Source: Margaritifera margaritifera (lineage: Eukaryota > Mollusca > Bivalvia > Unionida > Margaritiferidae). From it: a stretch of DNA of 64,000 nt. This document shows positions 14,209-31,860 of this stretch, in pieces. The notes beneath the pieces are model-generated. The model saw only the letters and a list, made by a program, of their open reading frames with translations, ran no database searches and had not been told where the DNA came from. How positions within the stretch are numbered: position 1 is the first letter of the stretch; each line of letters starts with the position of its first letter. The stretch is from assembly GCA_029931535.1 (NCBI GenBank), contig JAQPZY010001200.1:1327501-1391500 (forward strand), written 5' to 3'. The position numbers and the translations under genes were made by a program.

Positions 14209-17200
14209 CAGTTGATTTTGAATTATATTCAATATTCGCGTAAATCCTTCACTCTGAAATATAACCAGTCTGTTATGGTGTTCTGATTTTAAAAATGTAT
14301 CACTTCAAAAAGTATTTACAAATAACCAGATATAGGTGATATATAACACAAAAGCTTATTATTAAATAATTTCAAACGATTTACTCTATAATGAAAGTGA
14401 AGTTTCAATAGAGATGCATCCTTTACGCACCTTGTTTTAATTACTTTGCAAATAATCTGTTCAAACTGTGGTTCTAAAAATCCTATTTCCAATTTTCTAG
14501 GGATTTTGGCAGTGTAGACATATCAGGACAGATGCGTCTTTTTTTTCCTAGCTATGAAACTTTGTCACTAGCGAAGCCCGAACATACTGTATCTATAAAA
14601 AGTTGACAAAAGTTAATGAATCATCCGAAATAGGTCACATTAACCACTTTTATGTCAAACCTATACTAATTTGAGTGTGGTCACATTTGCGACAACAAAC
14701 CATTGATAATAAGAATAGCCAGCAAAGATGGAGTTTTGACAGAATCTAAAATATAATGAGCTTGTCAAGACACCATTAAACATCCATGCCATACGCTTGA
14801 GTGCTTAATCTGAAATCTTGTATCATTGATTATGGTGGGATGTGGGTATGAATGGAAACCAGAACGCCACAATAAATAAAATGTCAATTTTAATTGCACA
14901 TTTACAGAGCAAAACTAAATAAAGGACACACATATAGACACCGATAGATAACAGTCCCCACCCCTATAATTCGCAATTAATCTTTATTGTCAGATAGTAT
15001 TATGAAGAGGATAATACATATTTACCATGACGTTAATGCAGTGAGAAAATTAAATATTTTCAAAACAATAATGACATTTAATAAAAAAAAACATCATGTG
15101 CTGAAACAATTTTGAGTTTCCTTCCAGAAACTCTAAGCGATTTAAATAACTGTCTTTAATATAATTAAGATGTAAGCTCAAAATAAAAGTCCGAAAGACT
15201 AATTCAAATTTTTGTGTTTAAACTTATTTTTCAAAGTAGAATTCTATCATATTTGTTAATTTGTATGCTTTTTATTAATTTTACTTGATACATTTAATGT
15301 TAAATGAGAATAGTTCAAAGTCAGAAGCGGTCATCACTTACTCTATGTCAATATTCGAAAGCAAACCAGAAGAGTAAGAAATATTGCAAGTCCAAAACAC
15401 TCATTTAGTTAACGTCACATATGTCTGGAAACTGACATATGTGTTTCATAACATTCGAATTAAAGGATATAATGATTTGAAGCATATATGTCTGAAGTGA
15501 ACTCTGTCTGAAACTTTAGATTTTTCTTTTTAAGTTGTCATTATGAATAAAAATATGAATACATGCATGCACAAATATTATGCTTTTTAACCCAATTTCT
15601 TATAATGACTATCGAGGTTAAAAATATAACACATTTTACATAGATGTACTATTTCACTCTAAGATCTATTAAATGAGGAGAATCAAATATGGCGGAGCAT
15701 TCAGAAATGTTTGTCTCCAATGAGCTTCTTAATTTTATTGCCATATTGCACTTATACGAAACAGATACGTCTGCTATTCAATAAGGATTTTCCACTCAAA
15801 TTATCTGTATTATCAACAGCAAATTGTTTTAAACATTAACTCAATGTTACCGAACACTCAAGCTTAGCTATATGCAAGGTCCTTCAACAAATTACTTCGC
15901 TCGCTGAATATAACTCAATCACTTTTCATCGATTTGGCAAACCTAAGCCATGGCATTTTGAGACTATTAAATTAGAGTTTGATATTCCTAAGGAGGTGTG
16001 GGGTGGGGTGGGATGGGTAGATACTTCTTAAAGACGCTCTTCCATCTTTGACCCTAACCGACATTCAGCAAAACGCATGTAAACCATGTAAACATAAAGC
16101 TGAAATGAAGTATCGTTTTCCAAAACTGTTTTGATCACATATGATTTCGCTTATTCAATAAGGACTGATGTTGAACAGCTAATAGGAAATTGCTATGTAA
16201 TCGTATACTTAAATTCCAAATTGCCAGTATTGTATTGTACGTAGTTTGTATGTTCCGTGGCAAAGCGCAAACATGATTCCAAATCGCGTATTAGTTATTC
16301 TACTAAAAGCGTATCTTCATAAATAGGGTTTTAGCAGGCTTTGGAACCAAGTGAGTTAATCGTTTTGCCCAGAATCCGGCTTGTGTTGTGCATCCGTAGT
16401 CAATCAATATTTGTTTTCTTTTGGGTTTTTAATGCTAGTTTTACGAAAAAACCTCCTAGGCTATTTAAACAATTTTGACAGAGAGCAATGTAACATTAAT
16501 TCCTTACAAATTTATAGAAAAGATACCAATCTTCCATCTAACATTTCTGATGTCAGTAAAAGATAGATAGACGCTTAAATGATTTATGTTCATTAAATGA
16601 AACAAATTCCAACAGCATCATAGCATGAAGGTCTTTCAGATTTATGGAAATGATGCTGATCCGCCATTAAATATGGCCACCGTTACTAGAAACACCTTAA
16701 AACGACATCTGAAATAATTCAACAGAATCAGAACAAAAACGACATACAGCATTCTCGTATAAAAGGGACCTACAGTTTAATACATATTATTTAGATCCGC
16801 CTTCTGATATTGCCACCCGTTGGTTTAATAAAAATCAAGCAACGTTATATCAAACAGCCGTGAACAGAGTTTGACCAAGTTTGAGGAGAATCATTAATGT
16901 ATAAAGATCTTTCAGATTTGTTACAAACAATGCCTTTACTAAATATAGAAAAAACTTAAAACAACTTTTAAATAACTAAAATTAATAATATTTGAAACAA
17001 TGGTAACCGAAAGCATCATATTAACCCATATCTCTTGATCAACTTCTCTTGCATTCGGTTATTAGTCAGATCTCAGAAGGTGAGCTATCTCGGTGAGTGA
17101 TCACGGGTCCAATTCGGTCTCTTGCTAAAACATCGCGATGGTAACCATGAAATCGTTAATATAAGAGTAATGACAGCAGATTTAAGGTAATTTTGATTTA

Positions 17201-18105
17201 AAAAAAGAATCTCTCTGCGTCTTGTATTAAATTGTCTGCACTACATTGACCAGGAAATCAAAAGTAATTAAAAGTAACGACAATGGCGCCTCTAAAATAA
17301 GGTTACTATTGCTGGCAAATCAATTTATTGATGGCTTAGATATGTATCTATTATATATATTGTGATAGTCAATCACATGTTCTGCCTTCGTCTTAGTGCT
17401 TTTGACCGACGATTGAGTTTTATTGCGCAAAGTAAGTATAAATTTTCCCTTCTTCAAGCATTCATAAGCTAGAAAAAGATGAATTGTAATCAATAGATTC
17501 ATAATATTACTACAAGGAATATTTGTTCTTAATTGTGTTACATTTTGAACGGCTGTGAAATGTATGTGAACATAATACCTAATGCGGGATTTCAAGAAAA
17601 AAAATAAAATAAAAATTTTGATTTAGGAGAAGTCATATTTTTGACACACAAAAGATTATAATAACTTCTTTTCAAGAACAAAAGTGCAGCATGTACAAAT
17701 TACTTAAAGATGTACAAAAACAGACTTAAATGGTAAGTGTTTTTACATTCCAGACCAAAACATAAAAGATCAGTGACACATGAAAAAGTCGAAATATTGT
17801 ACAGTCTGTTAAGTTACATTTTCAGGCAATTGTCTGTCCATGCCATTGTAAATCCAGTTAGTATCTACTTAACTCTTGGGAAGCCACGCTACTAGAAAAA
17901 TATGGAAAATTGAATTAATTATATACAAAGATTGAATATGGGTAAGTCTATAAATTGAAATGAAACTTCAAAAGAAGAGTGAACTTGAAGGAATTCATGC
18001 AGAAGTGAGTTGTAGCAGTATTTACCCAATGATGCGTATTCCTTCTCCAATAGTTTTTTTTTTGTTGTTGTTGTTGTTATTGTTGTTGTTGTCATCTTGG
18101 AGTCG

Positions 18106-18975
18106 CTACGCTTCAATCTCAATGGCCTGAAAATGTAAAACACATAACCATATTTGTTTCTATATCAGATTAATAAAGATCTTTACCGACAAAAAACCTT
18201 GATAAATATCATTGGTTTAATTTATATGTTTTATAAAATAAATAAGATAAAAGAAGAGAGTAGCTATATATTTTTAGTTTAGTATAATTCAAATGAAAAT
18301 CATTTCACAAAGTAGTCTATCTATGCGCTTTCAACGGCTAAACCGTGCATCCTAAAACCAACCCATACCGTGTAAACTTCGTTTGCCTTTCTCAAAAGGG
18401 ACGATGCAGACTGTAAAACTAATGCATACATTAACATACCAATAACAATCGTTTTATACATTTTCAAGCCTGAAAGTCTTTGCAGAAGGAGAAGTAATTT
18501 GCTACAACAAACGCTTTCACGTGCGCATTTCTAGTAAGGTTGTATATCATAACCATAGCTTTTTTTTCAGAAAGGATATCGAAATTGAGCTAAACGTGTT
18601 CAAATCTGAACTGTATGCCACTTAGGAAGACACTGATATCTTGTAGGTTTGCTTTTTTTTTTTTTTTTTTTTTTCCCTAATCTTGTGCAAATACAATAGA
18701 GAATATGGGTAGAAGATTGAATACTCACACGTGCAAAAGAAGGGAAATTTATATCTAATATCAATACTTACCTGTCCAAGATAATTTTCAAGAATATCTG
18801 AAGAGCAGCCGCAGCAAAGTTCAGAAGATGAATCGAAAGGTATGCAAGGAAGACATAATTCATGACAGTCAGGAGTATTTTGTACTTCTGGCAACAGTAT
18901 CAATACAGTCGATAAAACCGCGATGCTCATTACGAAAGCAAACGCTGTCAAAATCTTAACCTCTCTCATGTTCAT
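18106..18975 (-). pseudogene. TNF-ligand-like exons 1-2, copy B (stop in exon 2)
   Basis: Paralogue of the copy A fragment. Exon 1 (18975-18772, 68 codons) has an intact frame, a perfect GTAAGT donor in phase 0, the same anchor and the same six ectodomain cysteines. It differs from copy A at 8 of 204 bases by my count: six amino-acid replacements and one silent codon. Exon 2 starts at 18126 after a cag acceptor and its first codons match copy A, but codon 7 is TAG (18106-18108) where copy A has TGT. Beyond the stop, the sequence runs into (AAC)n-like repeats. No TNF domain is seen downstream. If transcribed it would give a 74-residue peptide; more likely it is a pseudogene. Confidence 0.7.
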
Positions 18976-19894
18976 CAATCTTGACTAGAAGGCAAACCTG
19001 AAGAAAAAAAAACTGTTTATGAGTGCATGCCGAGTTGTGTTCCACACTCGAACAAAAGAACCAAGAGAGAACTGATTAATTAAAATTATTTAAAACACGT
19101 TTTTTCTCTGATCTTGAGGAAGCAACGCTCAGCGACTACTGCTACAATGTTTCCCAACGCTTTGTGTAGCTTTTCATAAGTACTTTGTATTGGCTGCGAG
19201 CCAAAATAATGCCACACCCTTACTCGGTGTGACAGTTATCTCCAGGTTTTATTTTATTTGGACGAGATTACAATGGAAGGCGTCTATTGTGAGTAAACGG
19301 ATTACAATTTAAATAGTCCTATTTTAATTTATTGCAAATGTTCGTTTTAAATGTATGTATGAATAAATAGATAACAGTTTCAGAACAGTTTTTGACTTGT
19401 GGTCTTAGTAGCTTATGAATTTCTATTCATTGCAGTAGTTCAAGATATGATTCACTGGACGAACCAATATGGAAAGCGTTACATTGATATTCGAATTAAT
19501 GTTAAAATGGTATGTATTTCGTATAGCAATGCAACATTCTGCTTTTAGCTGCTATGTTTAACTATCTTTTTCTATGGGGCTTTAAATATATTGCCGATAA
19601 CAGATAATATTCAACAGTTTGATATATGTTTATAGCGGTATTTACACATCAAACCATGAGTAAAAGTTTCGGCAACAAAATTAGGTAGTCGACATTTCTA
19701 TCAAACGTTTTTTTTGCTACAATGAGGTTTTGAAATGATTATATTGTTATTGAAAATATAAGTATTTTGTTTACTATATTCAACTAATTTATGATTAACA
19801 TTCTGAAAGTTCGTGCAAGTTTGTTATATTTTTATGTATGCCGTATGCTGATAAATTCACTAGAACCATAATTTATGAGTGCAATGGAACGATT

Positions 19895-20185
19895 CCAGGG
19901 GCGAATCCAAACAATTTCGTTTGGGTGGCACAGGATTTGGGGGGAGCATAAAGAAGTCGCAAGGAGCCTGTGGGATGGAACCCCTGGTTGGACCCCAGGG
20001 ACGAAGCCCCCGAAAAATCCTGCATTTTAAGCATTTCCGGGGGCATAATTTTAACCATCGAACTAGAAAAGAAAAGAAAATATAGGAAATGTTCGGGTTC
20101 TTTTGACCTCATGGGGGGGGGGGGAGGGGCGGGGGTCAAAGGGTTGCGGCGACCCAGACTCTCGATCCGCTCCTGGATTCAAAGA
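19895..20185. repeat. Dispersed repeat (GGGGCGAAGCCCC family), copy 2
   Basis: Counterpart of 9590-9790 within the segmental duplication. It has a GGAACCCCTGG block, a diverged inverted repeat, CATAATTTTAAC, and then a poly-G and GGGTCAAAGGGTTGCGGCG stretch. Frames on both strands here are artefacts of its GC-richness. Confidence 0.58.
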
Positions 20186-22559
20186 CTCAAGTGTCCTGCA
20201 CATTGTTGATATAAATGGATTATTAGTAGCGCAAGGTTTTTAGGAAGACCTATATCATAATGCGTGTATATGTTAAATTACCGGATATTACTAGACGCGG
20301 AGTGAACAGTGTTTTTATACCCACGAGAAATGGGTCAGCTCTGCCTTTCAACGTGTCATACCATTATCCTTTTAATATGTACCTTTAGACAATATACATA
20401 TATTTCAAATAATTATTGGAGCTTCCTTATATATTGTAATTAATGTGTTTACACTGGATTTATTTGGTGTCAGTATCATTTGAATTCTTTGTTGATACAA
20501 GTGGTTGACACTGATGTTGTATTTCATCATTTTTTTTTTTTCAAAAAAATTCTTTTTTTTTTTTTTTGCGCACTGAAGCATTTCACTGATTTCACAAATC
20601 AAACATGATGAGGACGACATGACACTCACACATGGTCCGCGAGCTTTATGCGACAGCTGGATGGCAGTTTAGTATATTCTTAAAAGTTGCCGAAAAGACT
20701 GTTTGACTTTTGTAGCTTTTCTAATTCTAAAACTACCTAATTATTTGAAAAATACACGTTTTGTTTCGATAAGTATTGTTTACTTCTTCTGAATTGGGTC
20801 GTGTAGGAGTAATTCATGCGACGGCAGAAAATAGTTTGTTTTTTTTTGGGGGGGGGGGGGGATTTGCCTGTGTTTCTGCATAAGTTATAGCGAAATATTT
20901 TTGACAGAAGTAGAGAAAAACTGTTGTTGTTTTTTTGTTTTGTTTTTTTTTTTTTTTTTTTTTTTTTACATAAGACCAATCGTCGAGAACAAAATAAGTC
21001 TGTAACCATGACAATTGTTTCTTGGGAACAAAATCAAAAACAACAACAGTCTATCAAATAGTTCAACGCATTCTCAACTGGAACATATTATTTGCATAGA
21101 AGTTGTCTCTTCCAGCTTGAAGAAATTGAAACTTTTTTTTGAGCTTTTAAGGTACGTTCTTATTTTATGAACGTTTTAGTTACCTGTGTGATTGAGCTTA
21201 ATTATTTCTGGTAACGTGTGTGCTACATTCGACCTGTTATAATGCAATGACAACTATCTAATAATACTTAAAATGTCGCACACAATTAAGTAAAGAAGAC
21301 GAAACATGCACACAAATTAAATTTAATAAATTTTTTAAAAGCACAGGTTCCGATATGGTGCTAACTGTCAGTTCATCGATAAAGCATATACCACTATTAA
21401 TGCAAATATCTTTATTTTGAACTGTGACGTAATGCAAATTGTCACCATTGTAAAGCAACGGAAGAAACATGACAATTGGTTATACTTATAGATTTTAACT
21501 TTAAGAATATTAATGGTTTTACCAACAGTAAATGGTCAAAATTTGTATTAACGTTTGAACTTACTCAATTATAAACCAGGCAACATGACTATCTGCAGAG
21601 ATATCATCTACAATTGACCTTGTATACACTAAACATCCCGAATTCATTACTAATAGCAAAGTAACTTTTCCATCACTAAGTAGTCTCTATTCAGTTTGCA
21701 TAACTTGGAAATCCACCCAATATATCAAAATCAACCCCATCGTAATAACCACGAAGATATCACATAAGTTTGTTTTGACAATTCAACATAAACCGGTTTC
21801 ACTTTTAGTTTTAAAAAAATCGGATCTATGGAAGTATTACGCTGCCAACGAGATCTTTCTATATCATTTGTGAGCAAGACGCCATCTGTTACGTCAGCAA
21901 ACCGAGTTACCGATTACAATGTGTTGACGTGATTATATAGGAAAGAAGACTAATTTATATACCTGTGTTGTTACTAAATTAAGTCGACATCATTCAACAA
22001 TAAAACAGCCTAAGTACGCATATTTGCCACCATGTCTAAACTTATGTCAAAATATCGATATGACTCTCCCTCGTCTTGTTGGGTCAAAAGACGTGGTCTT
22101 GATCAATTATGCTATAGAAATATCGCGTCATTACGATGACAGCCTAATACTTCCATACGGATCACAATAGTGTTGAATTTATTGAAAAGCTTGATATTGC
22201 TTTAAATAAAGTACATGCTGTCCTCTATACTCTCTTTAATAAGCATATATATGGGGGGGGGATGAAACAACATATTTGATCGACAAATCTAAAAAAAAAA
22301 TTTTTTTTAAAATAAAATTTTTTAAATAAAGTGATGCTGACAATGCCCCGACCCAAATGCCAATGGAGGCACTTGAAACAATAATACACCAAAACTTGCT
22401 TCTGTCACAATAACACAATAAAGATATATGAATGAAACAGTAACAAATAAAAACGAAATACTTAACGCTCTCCCCCCCTCCCCCATTTCTCACTCATCGT
22501 AAACTTGATGACCTTCCCGTATTACTTTCCAAACAGTGGAGTTTTGTCAAAATCTCCAC

Positions 22560-25100
22560 ATCTGTGAGAATGCACTTGAATAGTAACCATCAGCCGGAAA
22601 AAATAATAGTCATTCTATTTCGCAACATGAAAATTCATATAAGTGTGGGCAACCGTTGTTTCCCTGTAGCTGTTGAATGGTTGGTTTAATGACGGCACAA
22701 TGGTATCAGACGTGTTGAATTGACAAAGTCACATGGATAAAGCAGATATATTTGTGACCTTAGATTAATGTATCATTTGTAACTATTCAATCAGAAACTG
22801 AGATTCTAATGTGAAGGCAGATGCCTCTTTTTGTAAATTAGTTTCTGATTATTGATGTGCAGTATCAGCTTTAAGAAACATTGTTCAGCAGTCGATTGTT
22901 TACTGCTTTGAGCAAGATTATGTAAATTAGAATTGGGCAGTTCGCTTTTAGAGAAGCAGTCCTAAATAACGCCATGAATGTTAACAAATCGGATTAGTAT
23001 CATTTTCTTATTTGTGCTTTGGAGTAAGATTTTGTCGTTGAAGTTAGCTGTAATACTGAAATGTGACATCTGAAATTGTGATTTGTTTAGGTACTGGTGA
23101 ACAGTTTTCTGTCGCTGTAACACATGTGCATTAGTCGTGATGTAGACTTGAGGCATGGTCTGATGTAGACAATGAATTTTGAACTGTTTAATGTGGGGTG
23201 CCGAGGTCCTGAGCGACTTGTGGTTTGGGTAGAGATGCGTTATCACGTGGGAATCGTGATCTCCCTATCAAAGTTTTTGGCAAGGTTAGGCACGGTGAAC
23301 CTGCGTTTTTGACCTGCTTGTTGAAAAGCTATTACTACTGTTTACTTTGAAGACCGTTGGGTACCAAGACAGCATCGATGATAGTCGGCTGTGGTTTTCA
23401 TTATGCGTAGATGAAAGAATCAGCGTGTAAAGATCAGTGCAGATTGGGGAATCGGTGAAAGACTGCTCTTAGTGCACGAAAATTAAATGGCAGCCTTGAT
23501 AGATGGACCATCCCACCATCCCAATGTCATGTTTAGAATGGGTTAGTTTGTGCTCTGAAAGACGTAGTTCTGTATATCCTTGATTATTTGTGGTCATCTT
23601 TTTGATATTGTTCGGATTGTGCTCTTTGACGCAAAGGTTCTTGGTTTAGCCGCGGAATAATCCACTGTCTTGGTAGGTCGGCTTGGATAGCCACGACCGT
23701 GCGAGGCTCTCTTTTGGAAACATCTTCAGGAGTGACATATAGCATTATCACTATTGATCGTGCTGAGGCTGGTGGGAAGAAGTCAACTTAGTGAGGAAGC
23801 TTGAGTTTGCAGATGTGAGCAGCTGTGTAACCTGACGTGGTTTGAATTCGACGAAGTGTGTTTGGCGCTGTTTAATGTGGAAGCGCCATGTTTCTTTGTC
23901 ACCGTGTTGGAGAGACTTGTGGCTGGTTGATACATGCGATGTCTGAGGTTTGTCAACAGTAAGAAATTAACATTGTGCAACGGTTTATGTAGAAAACTGT
24001 TGGGCAGTCAATAAGCAACGTATATATCGCTCTTCCTGCCATTTCTTCGTCGTGGTAGCAGGAGGTGCCAGCGTGTTTGACGATTTGTTGGTGGCCTGCT
24101 GGTTGTACGGCAGACATTCGATGTATAATGGTTGCAGCAGCAGCGTAAAGCCATCATTATGATCAGTTTACATAGGTAGACTCTCGATCAACTAGTAAGA
24201 AATCGGAGTTACTCTGACATGGTTATCTTACTTTTTTTAAAACTTAGTTTGCTTGAGCAGATCCTGATATGATTGAGCAAACTGCTATTGATACACAAAA
24301 GTTTAATGTCTGTTTGAACTCTATCAAGTTTCTGGTTGTTGTTTATATATGTTTTATTTGATTATGCATTAGCTTTGGCTTGACGGAAAGTTGCAGATCT
24401 ACGAATCAGATCCATTGATTCTGAGTCAGATGTGTAATCGTGTTTGGGAATCACGAATCGGGTTGGTGGCTGATTCTGTGGGATTAATCAATTGTAATTC
24501 ATGACCACAAATATGACGTTTGTGATCACTCGGAGTGACAGGTTTTCGGAGGCGTGAGTAATGTAACAAACCTAGGATATGTGCTATTTGTGTTTACGTC
24601 TCCGTTTATAGGTTTGTTAGATTTTAATGACTATGTGTTTGTTTATTGGGAATCGGGCTTGGGAAGATATTTCTCAAACCGAATAATTAGCCAATTACTA
24701 GGAGCAGACGTCATATTGTACTTTGTTCACGAGACTTTATGGTAGCATTGATTAGTTCGTAAAATGGACCCTCTCTAATTTCTTTACAAAAGGAATTCTC
24801 AGGATAGTGTCACGTATACATGTTTGGTCATTGGAGATGTGAATAATTATGTGTATTAGGTGTACTGGGCATGTTTTGTACTACGTGGCGTGAAATACCG
24901 ATCTACGAAGTTGAAAAGCGTACTGATAAATCATATGAATGTAAAGCAGGAAAAGTCATCCAAGTGTGAAATTAATGTTTCGTGAATGTGTGGTCGTTAG
25001 TTGATTAAAACAAAATTATTGGTGGTCTTGAGGTCATTAGAAACTGGAGAAACGTATACCTCAAACCAGCCTCAAGCAAGTATTTGATATTGTTTATTTC
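22560..25100. other. Unassigned segment of higher GC
   Basis: Visibly richer in G and T on the plus strand than the flanking AT-rich DNA, and free of microsatellites. Several minus-strand frames of 57-95 codons exist (for example 22962-23246, 23783-23980 and around 24000-24130), but none matches a family I recognise and I see no convincing splice chain. It could be a degenerate transposon or exons of an unrecognised gene. I claim no function. Confidence 0.35.
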
Positions 25101-25674
25101 ACTAGTTTGTGAGATACTGTTAGACCTCCTGCGTATTACAATATATTTTTGGTGCGATGCAATTTTTAATACCAGTTGAGTTCAAACATATTTTATTTCT
25201 GTAAGTGTTACTATGGGATTGGGCTACAAGTTCTCAAAACTTTGAAAATGCACTTTCTCTACAGAAAGTTGCACATTGTACTGGAAGAAAAATAAGGACA
25301 TGGTTCATGAGAGAGAGAGAGGAGAATAAAAAGAAGAAGAAGAAGAAGAGAGAGAGAATTTGACCTTGGTAGGAGCAAGTAATGTACATTAGTGTGACTG
25401 TCAATTTTAGAGAGCCAGAAGGACCTTGAAGGAATTAAAAGGTGAAAGGCATAAAGGAAGAAAAAATAAAGATAATATAGAGTCATATTACTGAGCATTT
25501 AGATAAAACGCTTGCTTTCTTTTATATGAGTTTGAATTATATAAAATAAACGCAAACTTGCATTCACAGACAAATCCGATGACCCATTTAGCAGAGCATT
25601 TATGGTCAATGTCAGTAAAAAATAATTAAGGCTTTGAATCAAGTTTATACATTGTTCACCAAACTTTTTCCACG

Positions 25675-25678
<4 letters not shown>

Positions 25679-25743
<65 letters not shown>
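25679..25743. repeat. (AT)n microsatellite
   Basis: About 64 bp of pure AT. The surrounding 25.1-26.5 kb has short GAA-, TTTA- and ATA-type simple tracts and no supported gene. Confidence 0.95.
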
Positions 25744-25746
<3 letters not shown>

Positions 25747-26596
25747 GATAGGCATTTCAATGTTTTCACCACATGCACATAGAGGATTATCTCTTACATG
25801 GTTCGTGTACAAGTCATATTGTAGACCTGTACATTTGTTCCTAATTCTTGCATGCAGGATATTCCATATTTTATCCCATTCTCCATAATAGGATGGCGCG
25901 TGTGTTATCTTAACCTCAAGTTTACTTTTAAATATTATATAATGTACTTCTTCCTTTATTGAATCGGGGAGATTATTCCAACTATGAACGGTATAGTTTA
26001 AAAATGAATTCCCGACGAGGTTTCATTTGCATGAAGTTTTTACTATTTCTAAGATTATATCTGTTTCATTCACCAACCAATTTTATGAAAGAAGCAAAAG
26101 CTTCTGAAAATTACGCTGGTCAATGCCAAGAAAGTATTTATTTATTTATTTGTTTGTATATTTATTTATCCACTTACTTATTTCAAAGATACATTGATCA
26201 ATAAGAAATAGACCTGCAATTGAAAGAGACACTGGTGATGCAGTCTGTTTTCCGTCACATTTTGCATAAGAAAAAAGATACTACTGAGAGGACGATTCTT
26301 AGTGTGAACAGTTCAGCAATTTCAGCGGGAAGTAATTTGAACACAATTTATACTTTGGAAAAAGTTCAACCAAAACTATGGTTTTATATGCTTTAATACT
26401 ACTACTACTAATAATAATAATAAATAAATAAATATAACATAACATAACATAATCTATGCATAAAATATGAACGACTACCGTAACGATGATTATGACATAA
26501 CAAGTTGATGGTTTCAAGTGGACAAAGTAAAGAATATGTGGAAGTGAAATGGAAGACAACATACAAAGCAGTAAAATATAACATTGGTGTAAGTCA

Positions 26597-26602
26597 TTTA
26601 TT
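26597..26602 (-). promoter_or_regulatory. Candidate poly(A) signal of TNF ligand gene
   Basis: AATAAA on the minus strand, about 660 bases beyond the TNF-ligand stop codon, which would give a 3' UTR of ordinary length. It was chosen by position only. Confidence 0.35.
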
Positions 26603-27262
26603 AAAACATAATTGTCAACAATACATACAACTCAGTTCAATTCAGCTTGGGTCCATGTAAAATTGAAATATGAGGTATATAAACGAGTACAATTACTAAC
26701 TAATGCATGTGCAAAAAGTACATACATTGTATACATTGAAAGGTCATCAAGAAAATAGACTATTCAGGAGAAATGTCCATAATATTAATTCATTTTGAGA
26801 TCAATTGCATGAATTCTACTGATTATGCATTTATCTGCATGTTTCATATAAATCAAACATGTCCGTGATTTGAAGGAAGGAAATGAACCAACGACATTAT
26901 ACTATATGTAAAATGACCTATGGAAACATTCATTTTGAATGTATTTTATAATGGTTCATCATATTTTACACGAAAATGGCAAATATTACATTTTTGTACA
27001 TGGCATATCACTTTGTAAAAGTATTACAAATGGAAAGGCTATTCATTCTAATTACCACCATTTCTTTTGGTAATATGTATCATATACAACTCATTCAACC
27101 TATCTCTCTCACTTTCGTTCTCTCCCCCCTCTCTTCTCAGAGCCTGGTTTTTGCCTGAGCGCTTTTGTTCATCAAAACGTTCATCCCACAGTTTAGACCT
27201 ATCACTCACATAAGCAATAATGCAAAGGATGATGTATAATGTCGTTAATGCATTTCCTTCCT

Positions 27263-30952
<3,690 letters not shown>

Positions 30953-31057
30953 TTTCAAACAGAACTACTTTCTCCAGATTGTTTGTGTGGTATATACAAG
31001 ATCGAATCTCACAAAGTTAGCTTACTCGGGTCTGTTCAGATAATGCAAAACGGTGGG

Positions 31058-31065
31058 TTATATAG
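31058..31065 (-). promoter_or_regulatory. TATA box of the TNF ligand gene
   Basis: CTATATAA on the minus strand, about 105 bases upstream of the ATG. A start site ~30 bases downstream would leave a 5' UTR of roughly 75 bases. It is supported by position only. Confidence 0.5.
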
Positions 31066-31194
31066 ACAACTACACAGGTAAAATTATATCATATCCTCAA
31101 ATAGATTTCCAGGCCATGTATACGGATCTCACGTCAGATATCCTTATTTAGAAAAAACAATATGGTGATTGCATGTGTATGCGTTATCTACACG

Positions 31195-31360
31195 TGCACA
31201 CCAAAATTAAAATTAAACACACATATACACATATATATGTATTCAAATAGTTTTAAATTAAACTTAAACACACACACATACACATATATATGTATTCAAA
31301 TATTTTAAATTAAACTTAAACACACACATACACATATATTTATGTATTCAAATAGTTTCC
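31195..31360. repeat. Three tandem ~60-bp units upstream of TNF ligand promoter
   Basis: Three consecutive copies share an AC-rich part and TATGTATTCAAATA followed by TTTAAATTAAACTTAAAC. They lie just upstream of the TATA box. Confidence 0.8.
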
Positions 31361-31479
31361 TCATTTAAATTATTGTGTAACGAAACTTCACGTAGTATTT
31401 CCGTTCGGAAAACTCCTACTATTATTAACCAATTATTTTGAACAGATTCAGTAAAAGCAACTACTGCTGCTTCTAGTAG

Positions 31480-31813
31480 TGGTAGTAGCAGTAGGACTTC
31501 GACAACAACCGCTACTGTTCTAATAATGCAACTTCTCTTCTCTAAACATCAACACTACTACTGCTAGTACTTCTATTACAATAAAAACTACTACAACTGC
31601 TACTACTTGTACTAGTACTACAAGCACTACTGCTACTTCTAGTACTATTTATACTATCATTGATTTTATTATCGTCAACATTACTACTACTTGCAACTAC
31701 TACTACTACTACTAATAATAATAGAAATAAAAATAAAATAAAAAAATACCATTACTACTACTACAAATAATAATACTACTACTACTACTAATAATAATAA
31801 TAACTTTTTTCTG

Positions 31814-31858
<45 letters not shown>

Positions 31859-31860
31859 TG
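31480..31860. repeat. Degenerate trinucleotide tract (ACT/ATT)n
   Basis: A long run of imperfect ACT/CTG-type triplets ends in a clean (ATT)n stretch at about 31810-31858. The following region to 33340 shows no gene, only a (GA)n tract at 32466-32498. Confidence 0.88.

Larger units (their letters stand above)
13190..22170. repeat. Segmental duplication, copy B
   Basis: Direct-orientation partner of 690-12195, about 2.5 kb shorter because it lacks the 38-bp and 32-bp tandem arrays. It has its own expansions: an (AAAG)n tract at 13289-13325, a 41-bp minisatellite at 13435-13885 and an (AT)n tract at 14133-14204. The minus-strand TNF-ligand-like exon pair is the only coding content I can support. 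The rest is diverged non-coding sequence with poly-T and poly-G runs (for example 20840-20965). Confidence 0.9.
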
